The notes below the pieces were generated by a model. That model worked only from the letters and a program-made list of their open reading frames with translations, was not told the DNA's origin and made no database searches. A stretch of DNA of 57,617 nucleotides from contig NZ_VICE01000090.1 of NCBI RefSeq assembly GCF_006546775.1, positions 1-57,617 on the forward strand. Reading direction: 5' to 3'. Of the stretch, positions 37,023-44,355 are shown piece after piece; the stretch's first letter is position 1; every line of letters begins with the position of its first letter. Made by a program: the position numbers and the translations under genes. This stretch comes from Marilutibacter aestuarii (GTDB lineage: Bacteria > Pseudomonadota > Gammaproteobacteria > Xanthomonadales > Xanthomonadaceae).

Positions 37023-37571
37023 TCAGTTGCCGGCCGGTCGCGCCAGGACCTCAGGTGGCAGCAGGGCCAGGATCTCCTGCGAGAAACCGGCCAGCATCTC
37101 CTCGGAATACCCCCTGTGGACGTGGGCGACGCGGCCTTCGCGGTCGATCACGAACATGTTCGGCAGGACGGACACGCCGTAGCGATCGCCGGCCTTTCCG
37201 CGGGCATCGTGCACCCAGGTCACCTCGAGGTCGCGGTTGGCGCGCAGGACCGACAGGAAGTCCTGCCGAGGCTCCTTGAGGTTGATGGCGACCACTTCGA
37301 GGTGGTCGCGACCCACGACCTTCTGCAAGCGATCGAGGATCGGCAGTTCCTTCCTGCACGGTCCGCACCACGAGGCCCAGAACGTGACGATCAGGACCTT
37401 GCCGCGGTACTGGCTTACCGTGAGCGCGTTGCCCTGGCGGTCGCTGCCCAGGGAATCCGGGGGTGCCTGGCCGACTCGCGGCTGCTCCGGCTCCGCGGCG
37501 ATCGCGGCGACCGCGAACAGACAGAGCAGGAGAAGGCCCATCGCGCACATGGCCTGCTTGTTCTTCTGCAT
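37023..37571 (-). CDS. TlpA-like thiol-disulfide oxidoreductase, exported or membrane-anchored
   Basis: 182 residues. An N-terminal hydrophobic signal/anchor (about 8-26) places the thioredoxin domain in the periplasm. The active site is WCGPC, Cys69/Cys72, in FWASWCGPCRKELP. The SVLPNMFVIDREG stretch holds the cis-Pro loop; in it the usual TP before the loop is LP. Such proteins reduce periplasmic disulfides, for example in cytochrome c maturation. The ATG at 37571 has an AGGGCAAG-type site upstream. It lies 109 bases downstream of the ferredoxin-NADP reductase gene on the same strand. Confidence 0.9.
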   Translation of the reverse strand: MQKNKQAMCAMGLLLLCLFAVAAIAAEPEQPRVGQAPPDSLGSDRQGNALTVSQYRGKVLIVTFWASWCGPCRKELPILDRLQKVVGRDHLEVVAINLKEPRQDFLSVLRANRDLEVTWVHDARGKAGDRYGVSVLPNMFVIDREGRVAHVHRGYSEEMLAGFSQEILALLPPEVLARPAGN

Positions 37572-37680
37572 CGACTTGCCCTGGTTCGTCCTTGAAGCCC
37601 CAAGCATCGGGGATCGTGGCGCCGGCGTCGAGAGGCCCGCGAAACGGGCCACGGCGTCGCCGGGCTCGCGGGACGCGGTC

Positions 37681-38490
37681 CTACTTCTCGACGAACGCGC
37701 GCTCGAACACGTACTGCCCGGGCGTGCCGATGCGGGGCGCGGCGCTGAAGCCACGGCCGTCCAGCAGGGTGCGGAAATCGGCCAGCATCTGCGGGCTGCC
37801 GCAGACCATCGCCCGGTCGCGCTCGGGGTCGAGTGCCTCGATGCCCAGTTGCTGCATCATCTGCCCGCTGGCCATCAGGTCGGTCATGCGCCCGCGGTGG
37901 TCGTGGCCGTCGAACACGAAAGGCTCGCGCGTGACCGCGGGGTAGTAGCGCAGTTGACGGGCGATGGTCTCGCCGAGGAACTCGTGGTGCGGCAACTCGT
38001 TGACGATGTAGTCGCGATAGGCGAGGTCCTGCGCGTTGCGCACGCCATGGCAGAGGATCACGCGCTCGAAGCGCTCGTAGGTCTCCGGGTCCTTGATGAT
38101 CGACAGCCATGGCGCGAAGCCGGTACCCGTGCCCAGGAGGTAGAGGTTGCGCCCCGGGTGCAGGTCGCTGATCAGCAGGGTGCCGGTGGGCTTGCGGCCG
38201 ATCAGGATGCCGTCGCCGGGCTTGATGTGCTGCAGGCGCGAGGTGAGCGGGCCATCGGGCACCTTGATGCTGAAGAACTCCAGCTGCTCTTCCCAGTTGG
38301 CGCTGGCGATCGAGTACGCGCGCAGCAGCGGCTTGCTGCTGCCATCGGCCTGCTCGACCGGCAGGCCGATCATCACGAACTGGCCGTTGTCGAAGCGGAA
38401 ACCGTCGTCGCGGGTGGTGGTGAAACTGAAGTAGTCGTCCGTCCAATGACGGACGTCCAGCACGGTTTCGGTGCCGAAAGCTGAGGACAT
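37681..38490 (-). CDS. fpr: Ferredoxin/flavodoxin-NADP+ reductase
   Basis: 269 residues. Exchanges electrons between NADPH and ferredoxin or flavodoxin. Seen: FAD-binding RAYS (57-60), NADP-binding GTGTGFAP starting near 120, VCGSPQM near the C-terminus and the terminal FVEK that is typical of gammaproteobacterial Fpr enzymes of this subclass. The ATG at 38490 has no strong ribosome-binding site. A candidate -10 TAAAAT lies 31 bases upstream and the heptad inverted repeat lies directly above it. In related bacteria this gene responds to oxidative stress; no SoxR-type site is visible here. Confidence 0.94.
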   Translation of the reverse strand: MSSAFGTETVLDVRHWTDDYFSFTTTRDDGFRFDNGQFVMIGLPVEQADGSSKPLLRAYSIASANWEEQLEFFSIKVPDGPLTSRLQHIKPGDGILIGRKPTGTLLISDLHPGRNLYLLGTGTGFAPWLSIIKDPETYERFERVILCHGVRNAQDLAYRDYIVNELPHHEFLGETIARQLRYYPAVTREPFVFDGHDHRGRMTDLMASGQMMQQLGIEALDPERDRAMVCGSPQMLADFRTLLDGRGFSAAPRIGTPGQYVFERAFVEK

Positions 38491-38520
38491 GTCGGGGTGG
38501 GGGCGTGGAGCGAAGCCGTT

Positions 38521-38526
38521 ATTTTA
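38521..38526 (-). promoter_or_regulatory. Candidate -10 box TAAAAT of fpr
   Basis: Read on the minus strand as GCG-TAAAAT, 31 bases before the fpr start. The expected -35 position falls in the left arm of the inverted repeat at 38536-38548, so that repeat could affect transcription. Confidence 0.45.
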
Positions 38527-38530
38527 CGCG

Positions 38531-38594
38531 ATTTGGTGATGGGTGATTGGGGAATGGGGGGCGCAGGTCCCGATGAATCACCCATCACGAATCC
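38531..38594. repeat. Heptad-phased inverted repeat in the fpr/ABC gap
   Basis: GTGATGGGTGATT at 38536-38548 and its exact complement AATCACCCATCAC at 38576-38588, 27 bases apart. The arms and their flanks repeat roughly every seven bases (GTGATGG, GTGATTG, GGGAATG; and CACCCAT, CACGAAT). It is strikingly A+T-rich for the region. Similar runs of short GATT/GGGATT-type units occur between genes in xanthomonads; membership in such a family here is inference. Confidence 0.7.
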
Positions 38595-38598
38595 CTGG

Positions 38599-40461
38599 TC
38601 ACCTGTACCCCGCCGCCTGCAGCTCGAACAGCTCCGCGTAGCGGCCGCCGGCGGCCATCAGCTCGTCATGGGTGCCGCTGGCCTCGAGCCGGCCTTCGGC
38701 CAGCACCAGGATGCGGTCGGCCATGCGCACGCTGCTGAAGCGGTGCGAGATCAGCACCGCCGTGCGGCGGTCGGACAGTTCCTTGAAGCGCTGGAACACC
38801 TCGAACTCCGCCCGCGCGTCCAGCGCGGCGGTGGGTTCGTCGAGGATCATCACCTGTGCTTCGCGCATGTAGGCGCGGGCGATCGCGATCTTCTGCCATT
38901 GCCCGCCGGACAGGTCCACGCCGGTCTTGAAGCGCCGTCCGATGACCTGGTCGTAGCCCTGTGGCAGGCCGGCGATCATCGTATCGGCCATCGCGCGCGC
39001 GGCCGCGTCGCGGATCCGCCCGGCGTCGTCCATGGCCTCGATCCGGCCGACGCCGATGTTCTCGCCGGCGGTGAGGTGGTAGCGGACGAAATCCTGGAAG
39101 ATCACCCCGATGTTGGCCCGCAACTGTTCCAGGTCGTACTCGCGCAGGTCGTGGCCATCGAGCAGGATGCGGCCCTCGTCGGGGTCGTAGAGGCGCGCCA
39201 GCAGCTTGACCAGGGTGGTCTTGCCCGCGCCGTTCTCGCCGACCAGTGCCAGCACCTCGCCGGCGCGAAGCTCGAAGTCCAGCCCGCGCAGCGCCCACGT
39301 GTCCGCGTCCGGATAGCGGAAGCCGACGTTCTCGAACACGAAGCCTTGCCGGATCGGCTGCGGCACGTCGCGCGGTGCCGCTGGCGTGGCGATCTCCGGC
39401 CGGATCGCGAAGAACGAAAACAGGTCGTCCAGGTACAGGGCCTGGCCGGCGACCTGCGAGAAGCCCACCAGCAGGCCTTCCAGCAGCTGTCGCAGGCGCA
39501 GGAAACTGCCGGCGAGGAAGGTCAGGTCGCCGATGCTGAAGTCGCCGCTGACGGTGCGCCAGGCGATGTAGGCGTACGCGACGTAGTACCCCAGCGTGCC
39601 GAGCGCCGCGAGCAGCGTGCCCCAGAACGCCCGGCGCCGGGCGAGCGTGCGGTTCGCGCGGAAGAAGCGCCCCGCCAGTTCGCGGTAGCGTTCGATCAGG
39701 AAGGTGTGGAGGTTGAAGATCTTCACCTCCTTGGCGGTCTCGACGCTGGCCCCCATCTGGCGGACGTACTCGAGCTGGCGACGCTCGGGCGTCCACGCGA
39801 AGTTGAGCGAGTAGCCGAGTGCGTTGAAGTGCGACTCCCCGATGAAGGCCGGGACCAGGGCCACCGCGAGCAGGGCGATCAGCCAGGGCGCGTACACCAG
39901 CAGGCCGGCGGCGAAACTGGCCACGGTGATCATGTCCTGCACCTGGCCGAAGATCTGGCTCATCAGGTTGACCCGGCCCATGGTCTGGCGCCGGGCGCGG
40001 TCGAGCTTGTCCTGCAGGTCGGGATCCTCGAAGTCCTCCAGGTCGAGCGTCGCGGCGTGCTCCATGAGGCGCACGCTGGTCGCGTTGGTGAACAGCTCCG
40101 AGAGCAGGGCATCGCCATAGCTCACCAGCCGGCCGATCAGGTCCGAGGCGATCGCCAGTCCGAATTCGGCCGCCAGCAACGTGGCCAGGGTATCGAAGCG
40201 ATGGCTGGCGATGGCGTCGGCCAGCGTGCCGGTGGCCACGCCGCTGCCGACCAGGGCGACCACCTCGTCGATGATCAGCTTGCCGACGAACAGCATCAGC
40301 ACCGGCAGGAAGGCCCGCACCAGGCGCAGGCCGAGGGTCATCAGGGTGAGCGCGGGACTGGTCGCCCAGATCATCCGCAGGAATGGCGGCAGGTTGCGCA
40401 GCGCGTCGAAGCGCTCGCGCAGGCTGGGTTTGGAACCGCCTTGCGATGCGGGGGCGGGCAT
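38599..40461 (-). CDS. ABC transporter, fused permease/ATPase (exporter type)
   Basis: 620 residues: an N-terminal six-helix membrane domain (about 25-330) followed by one ATPase domain. Walker A GENGAGKTT (408-416), Q-loop FQDF, signature LSGGQ, Walker B VMILDEPTAALD, switch His in ISHRFSSV. It should work as a homodimer exporting lipid, peptide or drug-like substrates; none is specified. The permease half lacks peptidase or double-glycine-processing domains. It is the only exporter in the window, 11 kb from the glucan synthase; it is not obviously the glucan exporter NdvA. The ATG at 40461 begins a Pro/Ala/Gly-rich tail. Confidence 0.93.
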   Translation of the reverse strand: MPAPASQGGSKPSLRERFDALRNLPPFLRMIWATSPALTLMTLGLRLVRAFLPVLMLFVGKLIIDEVVALVGSGVATGTLADAIASHRFDTLATLLAAEFGLAIASDLIGRLVSYGDALLSELFTNATSVRLMEHAATLDLEDFEDPDLQDKLDRARRQTMGRVNLMSQIFGQVQDMITVASFAAGLLVYAPWLIALLAVALVPAFIGESHFNALGYSLNFAWTPERRQLEYVRQMGASVETAKEVKIFNLHTFLIERYRELAGRFFRANRTLARRRAFWGTLLAALGTLGYYVAYAYIAWRTVSGDFSIGDLTFLAGSFLRLRQLLEGLLVGFSQVAGQALYLDDLFSFFAIRPEIATPAAPRDVPQPIRQGFVFENVGFRYPDADTWALRGLDFELRAGEVLALVGENGAGKTTLVKLLARLYDPDEGRILLDGHDLREYDLEQLRANIGVIFQDFVRYHLTAGENIGVGRIEAMDDAGRIRDAAARAMADTMIAGLPQGYDQVIGRRFKTGVDLSGGQWQKIAIARAYMREAQVMILDEPTAALDARAEFEVFQRFKELSDRRTAVLISHRFSSVRMADRILVLAEGRLEASGTHDELMAAGGRYAELFELQAAGYR

Positions 40462-40505
40462 GGCGCCTTCCTGGACCGGGATGCCGGGAGTGTACGCGTT
40501 CGGCG

Positions 40506-40536
40506 ACGACGGCCGGCGCCGGGTGCCGGCCGTCGT
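40506..40536 (-). terminator. Perfect 12-base-pair stem-loop after the AhpD-like gene
   Basis: Arms 40506-40517 and 40525-40536 with a 7-base loop, 17 bases after the stop of the AhpD-like gene and before the ABC gene on the same strand. No T tract follows on the minus strand, so its strength as a terminator is uncertain. Confidence 0.5.
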
Positions 40537-40553
40537 TCCTCCGGTCCTGCGGC

Positions 40554-41021
40554 TCAGGCTGCGGCGGCGACGTACGGCGTCTCGGGCAGGGGCCGGCGCA
40601 GGCCGACGTTGAGCATGTTCCAGGCCCGGATGGCCGCGACCGCGAAGCTCAGCTCACTGACCTCGCGCGCATCGAACTCGGCCTGAAGCGCCTCGAGCGC
40701 GCCCTCGGGAACCGCTTGGCAGCCCAGCGCATTGAGTGCCTCGGCCCAGGCGAGCGCGGCACGTTCGCGCGCATCGAACAACGGCGACTCGCGCCATGCC
40801 GCCACGGTATCGAGCTTGCGTTGGGCGACACCCGAGCGGCGCAGCGCTTCGGCATGCATGTCCAGGCAGAACACGCAGCCATTGAGCTGGGACACGCGCA
40901 GCGACACCAGTTCCACCAGTCGTGGCCCCAGCGGGCCCTTGTAGAGCTGTGCGCTGAGCTGGGCCAGCTGCTGGAACGCGCGCGGTGCGTGCGTGGCGTA
41001 GTCGACGGGGGCATTGTCCAT
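40554..41021 (-). CDS. AhpD/carboxymuconolactone-decarboxylase-like protein, ECF41 partner
   Basis: 155 residues, all-helical CMD/AhpD fold. The alkylhydroperoxidase motif is CVFCLDMH, with Cys49, Cys52 and His56. It probably has peroxidase or disulfide-reductase activity, as AhpD does, but its electron donor is unknown. The ATG at 41021 follows AGAGGA at 8 bases. It lies 96 bases downstream of the ECF sigma gene on the same strand, with its own ECF41-type promoter in that gap (41071-41097). A CMD-family gene is one of the standard neighbours of ECF41 sigma factors, so it is the likely target of the adjacent regulator. Confidence 0.92.
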   Translation of the reverse strand: MDNAPVDYATHAPRAFQQLAQLSAQLYKGPLGPRLVELVSLRVSQLNGCVFCLDMHAEALRRSGVAQRKLDTVAAWRESPLFDARERAALAWAEALNALGCQAVPEGALEALQAEFDAREVSELSFAVAAIRAWNMLNVGLRRPLPETPYVAAAA

Positions 41022-41070
41022 GGGGTTCGTCCTCTTCGCATTGCGGCCGGGATGGCCGTTCCAGGTCAAG

Positions 41071-41097
41071 GACGTGGCGCGACGCTTGCGCGTGACA
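41071..41097 (-). promoter_or_regulatory. ECF41-type promoter of the AhpD-like gene
   Basis: On the minus strand TGTCACG (41097-41091), a 16-base spacer and CGTC (41074-41071), matching the motif reported for ECF41 sigma factors except for the last base of the first element. It starts a leader of roughly 45 bases that includes a good ribosome-binding site. Confidence 0.85.
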
Positions 41098-41117
41098 CTG
41101 CGCGGACGCCGCCTTGC

Positions 41118-41981
41118 TCAGTTCGCCCGCCAGTGGCGCAGCTTGACGGGGTTCAGGACGGTGAATATGCCGTCGATGCGGCCCTCGCGGAGGGTGATCG
41201 TGGTGACCGACTCCAGCCGGCCCTCGCGCGTGCGGATGATGGCCGGTTCGCCATTGACCGTGCCGATCGTGGCGTGGATCTCCTGGCCGACCCTGCGCGC
41301 GACCGCGGCGTAGAGCCGGCCGATGCGCTCGGCGCCGAACAGGGGCCGGATGGCCGCCGTGACCTTGCCGCCGCCGTCGGAGACCAGGCGCGCGTTCGCG
41401 TCGAGCAGGCGCACGATGGCGGATTCGTCGCCGGTCTGGGCGGCCTGCATGAAGCGCGTGAGCAGTTCGCGATGGCGATCGCGGTGGACTTCGAAGCGCG
41501 GGCGTCCCGCCTGCAGGCGCCCACGTGCGCGATGCACCATCTGCCGGCAGTTGGCCACGCTGTGCCCCAGGAGCGCCGCGATCTGCTCGTAGTCATGGTC
41601 GAAGGCTTCCTTCAGCAGGAAGGCCGCGCGTTCCTCGGGTCCCAGCCGCTCGAGAAGGGCCAGGAAGGCCAGCGACACCTGGTCGGCGATCTCGGCGCCG
41701 GCCTCGGGCGTGGCGGATGCATCCACGTCCACGGGTTCGGGCAGCCAGGGGCCCGGGTAGGCGTCGCGTTCGTGCCGGAGCCTGCGCAGGCGGTCGATCC
41801 CCAGCCGCGTGGTCGCGGTGACCAGCCAGGCTTCCGGGTCGCGGACGGCGTCCCGTTCCGCCTGCGACCACCGCAGCCAGGCGTCCTGGACCACGTCCTC
41901 GGCGTCGCCGCGGCTGCCGAGCAGCCGGTAGGCCAGCGCGAACAGGCGTGGGCGGTGGTGCTGGAAAATGTCGATGGTCAT
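41118..41981 (-). CDS. sigJ: ECF41-type RNA polymerase sigma factor (SigJ-like) with SnoaL-like C-terminal domain
   Basis: 287 residues: sigma region 2 (about 5-75), linker with WLPEP (79-83), region 4 (about 100-158) and a C-terminal SnoaL-like domain (about 165-287) carrying DGGGK (202-206) and NPVKL (277-281). These three motifs are hallmarks of ECF41 sigma factors, in which the fused C-terminal domain replaces a separate anti-sigma factor and both restrains and supports activity. The usual last motif letters are DGGGR and NPDKL, so small changes are present. ATG 41981 is chosen because the promoter lies directly upstream; an upstream ATG at 42041 falls before that promoter. It probably controls itself and the AhpD-like gene. 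Confidence 0.93.
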   Translation of the reverse strand: MTIDIFQHHRPRLFALAYRLLGSRGDAEDVVQDAWLRWSQAERDAVRDPEAWLVTATTRLGIDRLRRLRHERDAYPGPWLPEPVDVDASATPEAGAEIADQVSLAFLALLERLGPEERAAFLLKEAFDHDYEQIAALLGHSVANCRQMVHRARGRLQAGRPRFEVHRDRHRELLTRFMQAAQTGDESAIVRLLDANARLVSDGGGKVTAAIRPLFGAERIGRLYAAVARRVGQEIHATIGTVNGEPAIIRTREGRLESVTTITLREGRIDGIFTVLNPVKLRHWRAN

Positions 41982-41990
41982 GTGGGGCAG

Positions 41991-42017
41991 GACGGGGCAG
42001 GGCGCGTGCGCGTGACA
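41991..42017 (-). promoter_or_regulatory. ECF41-type autoregulatory promoter of the sigma factor gene
   Basis: On the minus strand TGTCACG (42017-42011), a 16-base spacer and CGTC (41994-41991). The -10 element ends 9 bases before the ATG, so the transcript should be leaderless or nearly so. Its first 11 bases (TGTCACGCGCA) are identical to those of the second promoter at 41071-41097. Confidence 0.85.
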
Positions 42018-42030
42018 GTGCGGGACCGGT

Positions 42031-42663
42031 TCAGGCGGCATCGTCCCCGGGCGGGGCCTGCAGGGCCTTGGGCAAGTGCCAGCCGTAGCGCAGCGCCGCC
42101 AGCCGCAGGGAGAAGCACAGCGCGACGCCCGCGACGGTCACCGGCACCGGGGGCAGATGCAGCACGCTCCCGACCGCCACCACGCTGGCGCCGGCCAGTG
42201 CCGCGATCGCGTAGAGCTCGGCATGCAGGACCAGCGGCACCCGGGCCAGCAGGACGTCGCGCAGCATGCCCCCGCCGATCCCGCTCAGCATGCCCAGGCA
42301 GGGCGCCATCAGCGGCCCGATCCCCGCGCCGAGCGCCTTGTCGGTGCCGGCGACGGCGAACACCGCCAGGCCCAGGGCGTCGAACACGCGCACCGGCTGG
42401 TGCAGGCGCTCGATCCAGGGGCTCCAGGCGAAGGCGATCAGGCCGGCGCTGATCCAGATGGCCGGGTAGCGCCAGTCGTGCAGCGCGGCGGGCGGGGTGG
42501 CGCCGATCAGCAGGTCGCGCAGGATGCCGCCGGCGCTGGCGGTGGCGAAGGCCAGCACCAGCACCCCGAACAGGTCCAGGCGGTGGCGCACGCCGAGCAT
42601 GGCGCCGCTGAGCGCGAACACGAAGGTGCCGATCAGGTCGAGATGGAGGATGAGGCTTTGCAT
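42031..42663 (-). CDS. TRIC-type trimeric cation channel family protein (UPF0126, YadS-like)
   Basis: 210 residues, about seven transmembrane helices. Two UPF0126 repeats, each with a glycine-rich kink and Arg-Asp: SAGGILRDLLIG and SGIGGGMLRDVLLAR. Prokaryotic TRIC proteins are homotrimeric potassium-permeable channels in the inner membrane; the physiological role is not settled. It ends 50 bases before the sigma factor start, and that gap contains the sigma factor's own promoter, so it need not belong to that regulon. It is divergent from the fumarase gene. Confidence 0.9.
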   Translation of the reverse strand: MQSLILHLDLIGTFVFALSGAMLGVRHRLDLFGVLVLAFATASAGGILRDLLIGATPPAALHDWRYPAIWISAGLIAFAWSPWIERLHQPVRVFDALGLAVFAVAGTDKALGAGIGPLMAPCLGMLSGIGGGMLRDVLLARVPLVLHAELYAIAALAGASVVAVGSVLHLPPVPVTVAGVALCFSLRLAALRYGWHLPKALQAPPGDDAA

Positions 42664-42765
42664 TGGGGGCGTCCGCGGCGACGGGTCCGTCCCGGCCCGG
42701 GCCGGGGCGCACCGCGCACTATACCGGCCGCGTCCGGCGCGGCTGCGTGCGGCGGGGCCGGGCAG

Positions 42766-42771
42766 TAGAAT
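42766..42771 (+). promoter_or_regulatory. TAGAAT box directly abutting the annotated fumarase ATG
   Basis: TAGAAT immediately precedes the ATG at 42772. If it is the -10 box, transcription starts inside the annotated coding sequence, which would favour the in-frame GTG at 42802 as the true start. Confidence 0.45.
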
Positions 42772-44355
42772 ATGGCCCCCACCGCCAAGCCAGCCGATGC
42801 CGTGACCGCCAGCCAGCCCGCTTCCCGGACGCCTGTTTCGATCAAGCAGGATGATTTCATCCAGTCCGTCGCCGACGCCCTGCAGTACATCAGCTACTAC
42901 CACCCGGTCGATTACATCCGGAACCTCGCCGCGGCCCATGAGCGCGAGGCCTCGCCGGCGGCGAAGGACGCGATGGCGCAGATCCTGATCAATTCGCGGC
43001 TGTGCGCCGAGGGCCACCGGCCGATCTGCCAGGACACCGGCATCGTCACCGTGTTCCTCGAGATCGGCATGGACGTGCGCTGGGACGACGCCACCATGGG
43101 CGTGGAGGACATGGTCCACGAAGGCGTCCGTCGCGCCTACAACCATCCCGACAACAAGCTGCGTGCCAGCGTCCTGGCCGATCCGGCGGGCAAGCGCGCC
43201 AATACCCGGGACAACACGCCGGGCGTCGTCAACGTGAAGATCGTGCCGGGCAACACCGTCGACGTCATCGTCGCGGCCAAGGGCGGCGGCTCGGAAGCGA
43301 AGTCGAAGTTCGCCATGCTCAATCCCTCCGATTCGATCGTCGACTGGGTGCTGCGCACCGTCCCGACGATGGGCGCCGGCTGGTGCCCCCCCGGCATGCT
43401 CGGGATTGGTATCGGCGGCACCGCCGAGAAGGCCATGCTGCTGGCCAAGGAGTCGCTGATGGAGCCGATCGACATCACCGACCTGCAGGCGCGCGGGCCG
43501 TCGAACCGCGCCGAGGAACTGCGCCTGGAGCTGTACGAGAAGGTCAATGCGCTGGGTATCGGCGCCCAGGGCCTGGGAGGGCTGACCACGGTGCTCGACA
43601 TCAAGGTCAAGGACTACCCCACGCACGCGGCGAACCTGCCGGTGGCGATGATCCCCAACTGCGCCGCCACCCGCCACGCCCACTTCACCCTCGACGGCAG
43701 CGGCCCGGTCACGCTCGATCCGCCCTCGCTGGAGGACTGGCCCGAGCTGACCTACGACGCCAGCAAGGGACGCCGGGTCGACCTCGATGCCATCACGCCG
43801 GACGAGGTCGCCAGCTGGAAGCCCGGTGAGGTGCTGTTGCTCAACGGCAAGCTGCTGACCGGGCGCGACGCGGCGCACAAGCGCATCGTCTCGATGCTCG
43901 ACAAGGGCGAGCCGCTGCCGGTCGATTTCAAGGGACGCTTCATCTACTACGTCGGGCCCGTTGATCCGGTCCGCGACGAAGTGGTGGGTCCCGCCGGTCC
44001 CACCACCGCGACACGCATGGACAAGTTCACCGAGCAGGTGCTCGAACAGACCGGCCTGCTGGGCATGGTCGGCAAGGCCGAGCGCGGCCCGGTCGCGATC
44101 GAGGCGATCCGCAAGCACCGCTCGGCCTACCTGATGGCGGTCGGCGGGGCGGCCTACCTGGTGTCGAAGGCGATCAAGGCCGCGCGCGTCGTCGCCTTCG
44201 AGGACCTAGGCATGGAGGCGATCTACGAGTTCACCGTGCAGGACATGCCGGTGACGGTGGCGGTCGACAGCCAGGGCGAGTCGGTGCACCGCACCGGGCC
44301 GCGCGAGTGGCAGGCGCGCATCGGCAAGATCCCGGTCGTGGTGGAGCCGGCATGA
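42772..44355 (+). CDS. fumA: Class I (iron-sulfur) fumarate hydratase
   Basis: 527 residues. Converts fumarate and malate in the citric acid cycle using a [4Fe-4S] cluster. Candidate cluster ligands are Cys86 in RPICQDTG, Cys205 in GWCPPGMLG and Cys297 in PNCAATRHAHF; the 119- and 92-residue spacings match class I enzymes. Other family strings: KGGGSEAKSKFAML and VGPVDPVRDEVVGPAGPTTATRMD. The first 22 residues are poor in family similarity and the enzyme core begins about IKQDDFIQS, so the start may be the GTG at 42802. The stop overlaps the GST start (ATGA), so both are translated together. Confidence 0.94.
   Translation: MAPTAKPADAVTASQPASRTPVSIKQDDFIQSVADALQYISYYHPVDYIRNLAAAHEREASPAAKDAMAQILINSRLCAEGHRPICQDTGIVTVFLEIGMDVRWDDATMGVEDMVHEGVRRAYNHPDNKLRASVLADPAGKRANTRDNTPGVVNVKIVPGNTVDVIVAAKGGGSEAKSKFAMLNPSDSIVDWVLRTVPTMGAGWCPPGMLGIGIGGTAEKAMLLAKESLMEPIDITDLQARGPSNRAEELRLELYEKVNALGIGAQGLGGLTTVLDIKVKDYPTHAANLPVAMIPNCAATRHAHFTLDGSGPVTLDPPSLEDWPELTYDASKGRRVDLDAITPDEVASWKPGEVLLLNGKLLTGRDAAHKRIVSMLDKGEPLPVDFKGRFIYYVGPVDPVRDEVVGPAGPTTATRMDKFTEQVLEQTGLLGMVGKAERGPVAIEAIRKHRSAYLMAVGGAAYLVSKAIKAARVVAFEDLGMEAIYEFTVQDMPVTVAVDSQGESVHRTGPREWQARIGKIPVVVEPA

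Noticed and set aside
38599-40461. ABC exporter as the NdvA glucan exporter
   Set aside because: It is 11 kb from ndvB, has a weak similarity case by eye, and its neighbours are unrelated to glucan synthesis. A search against characterised NdvA/ChvA proteins would be needed.
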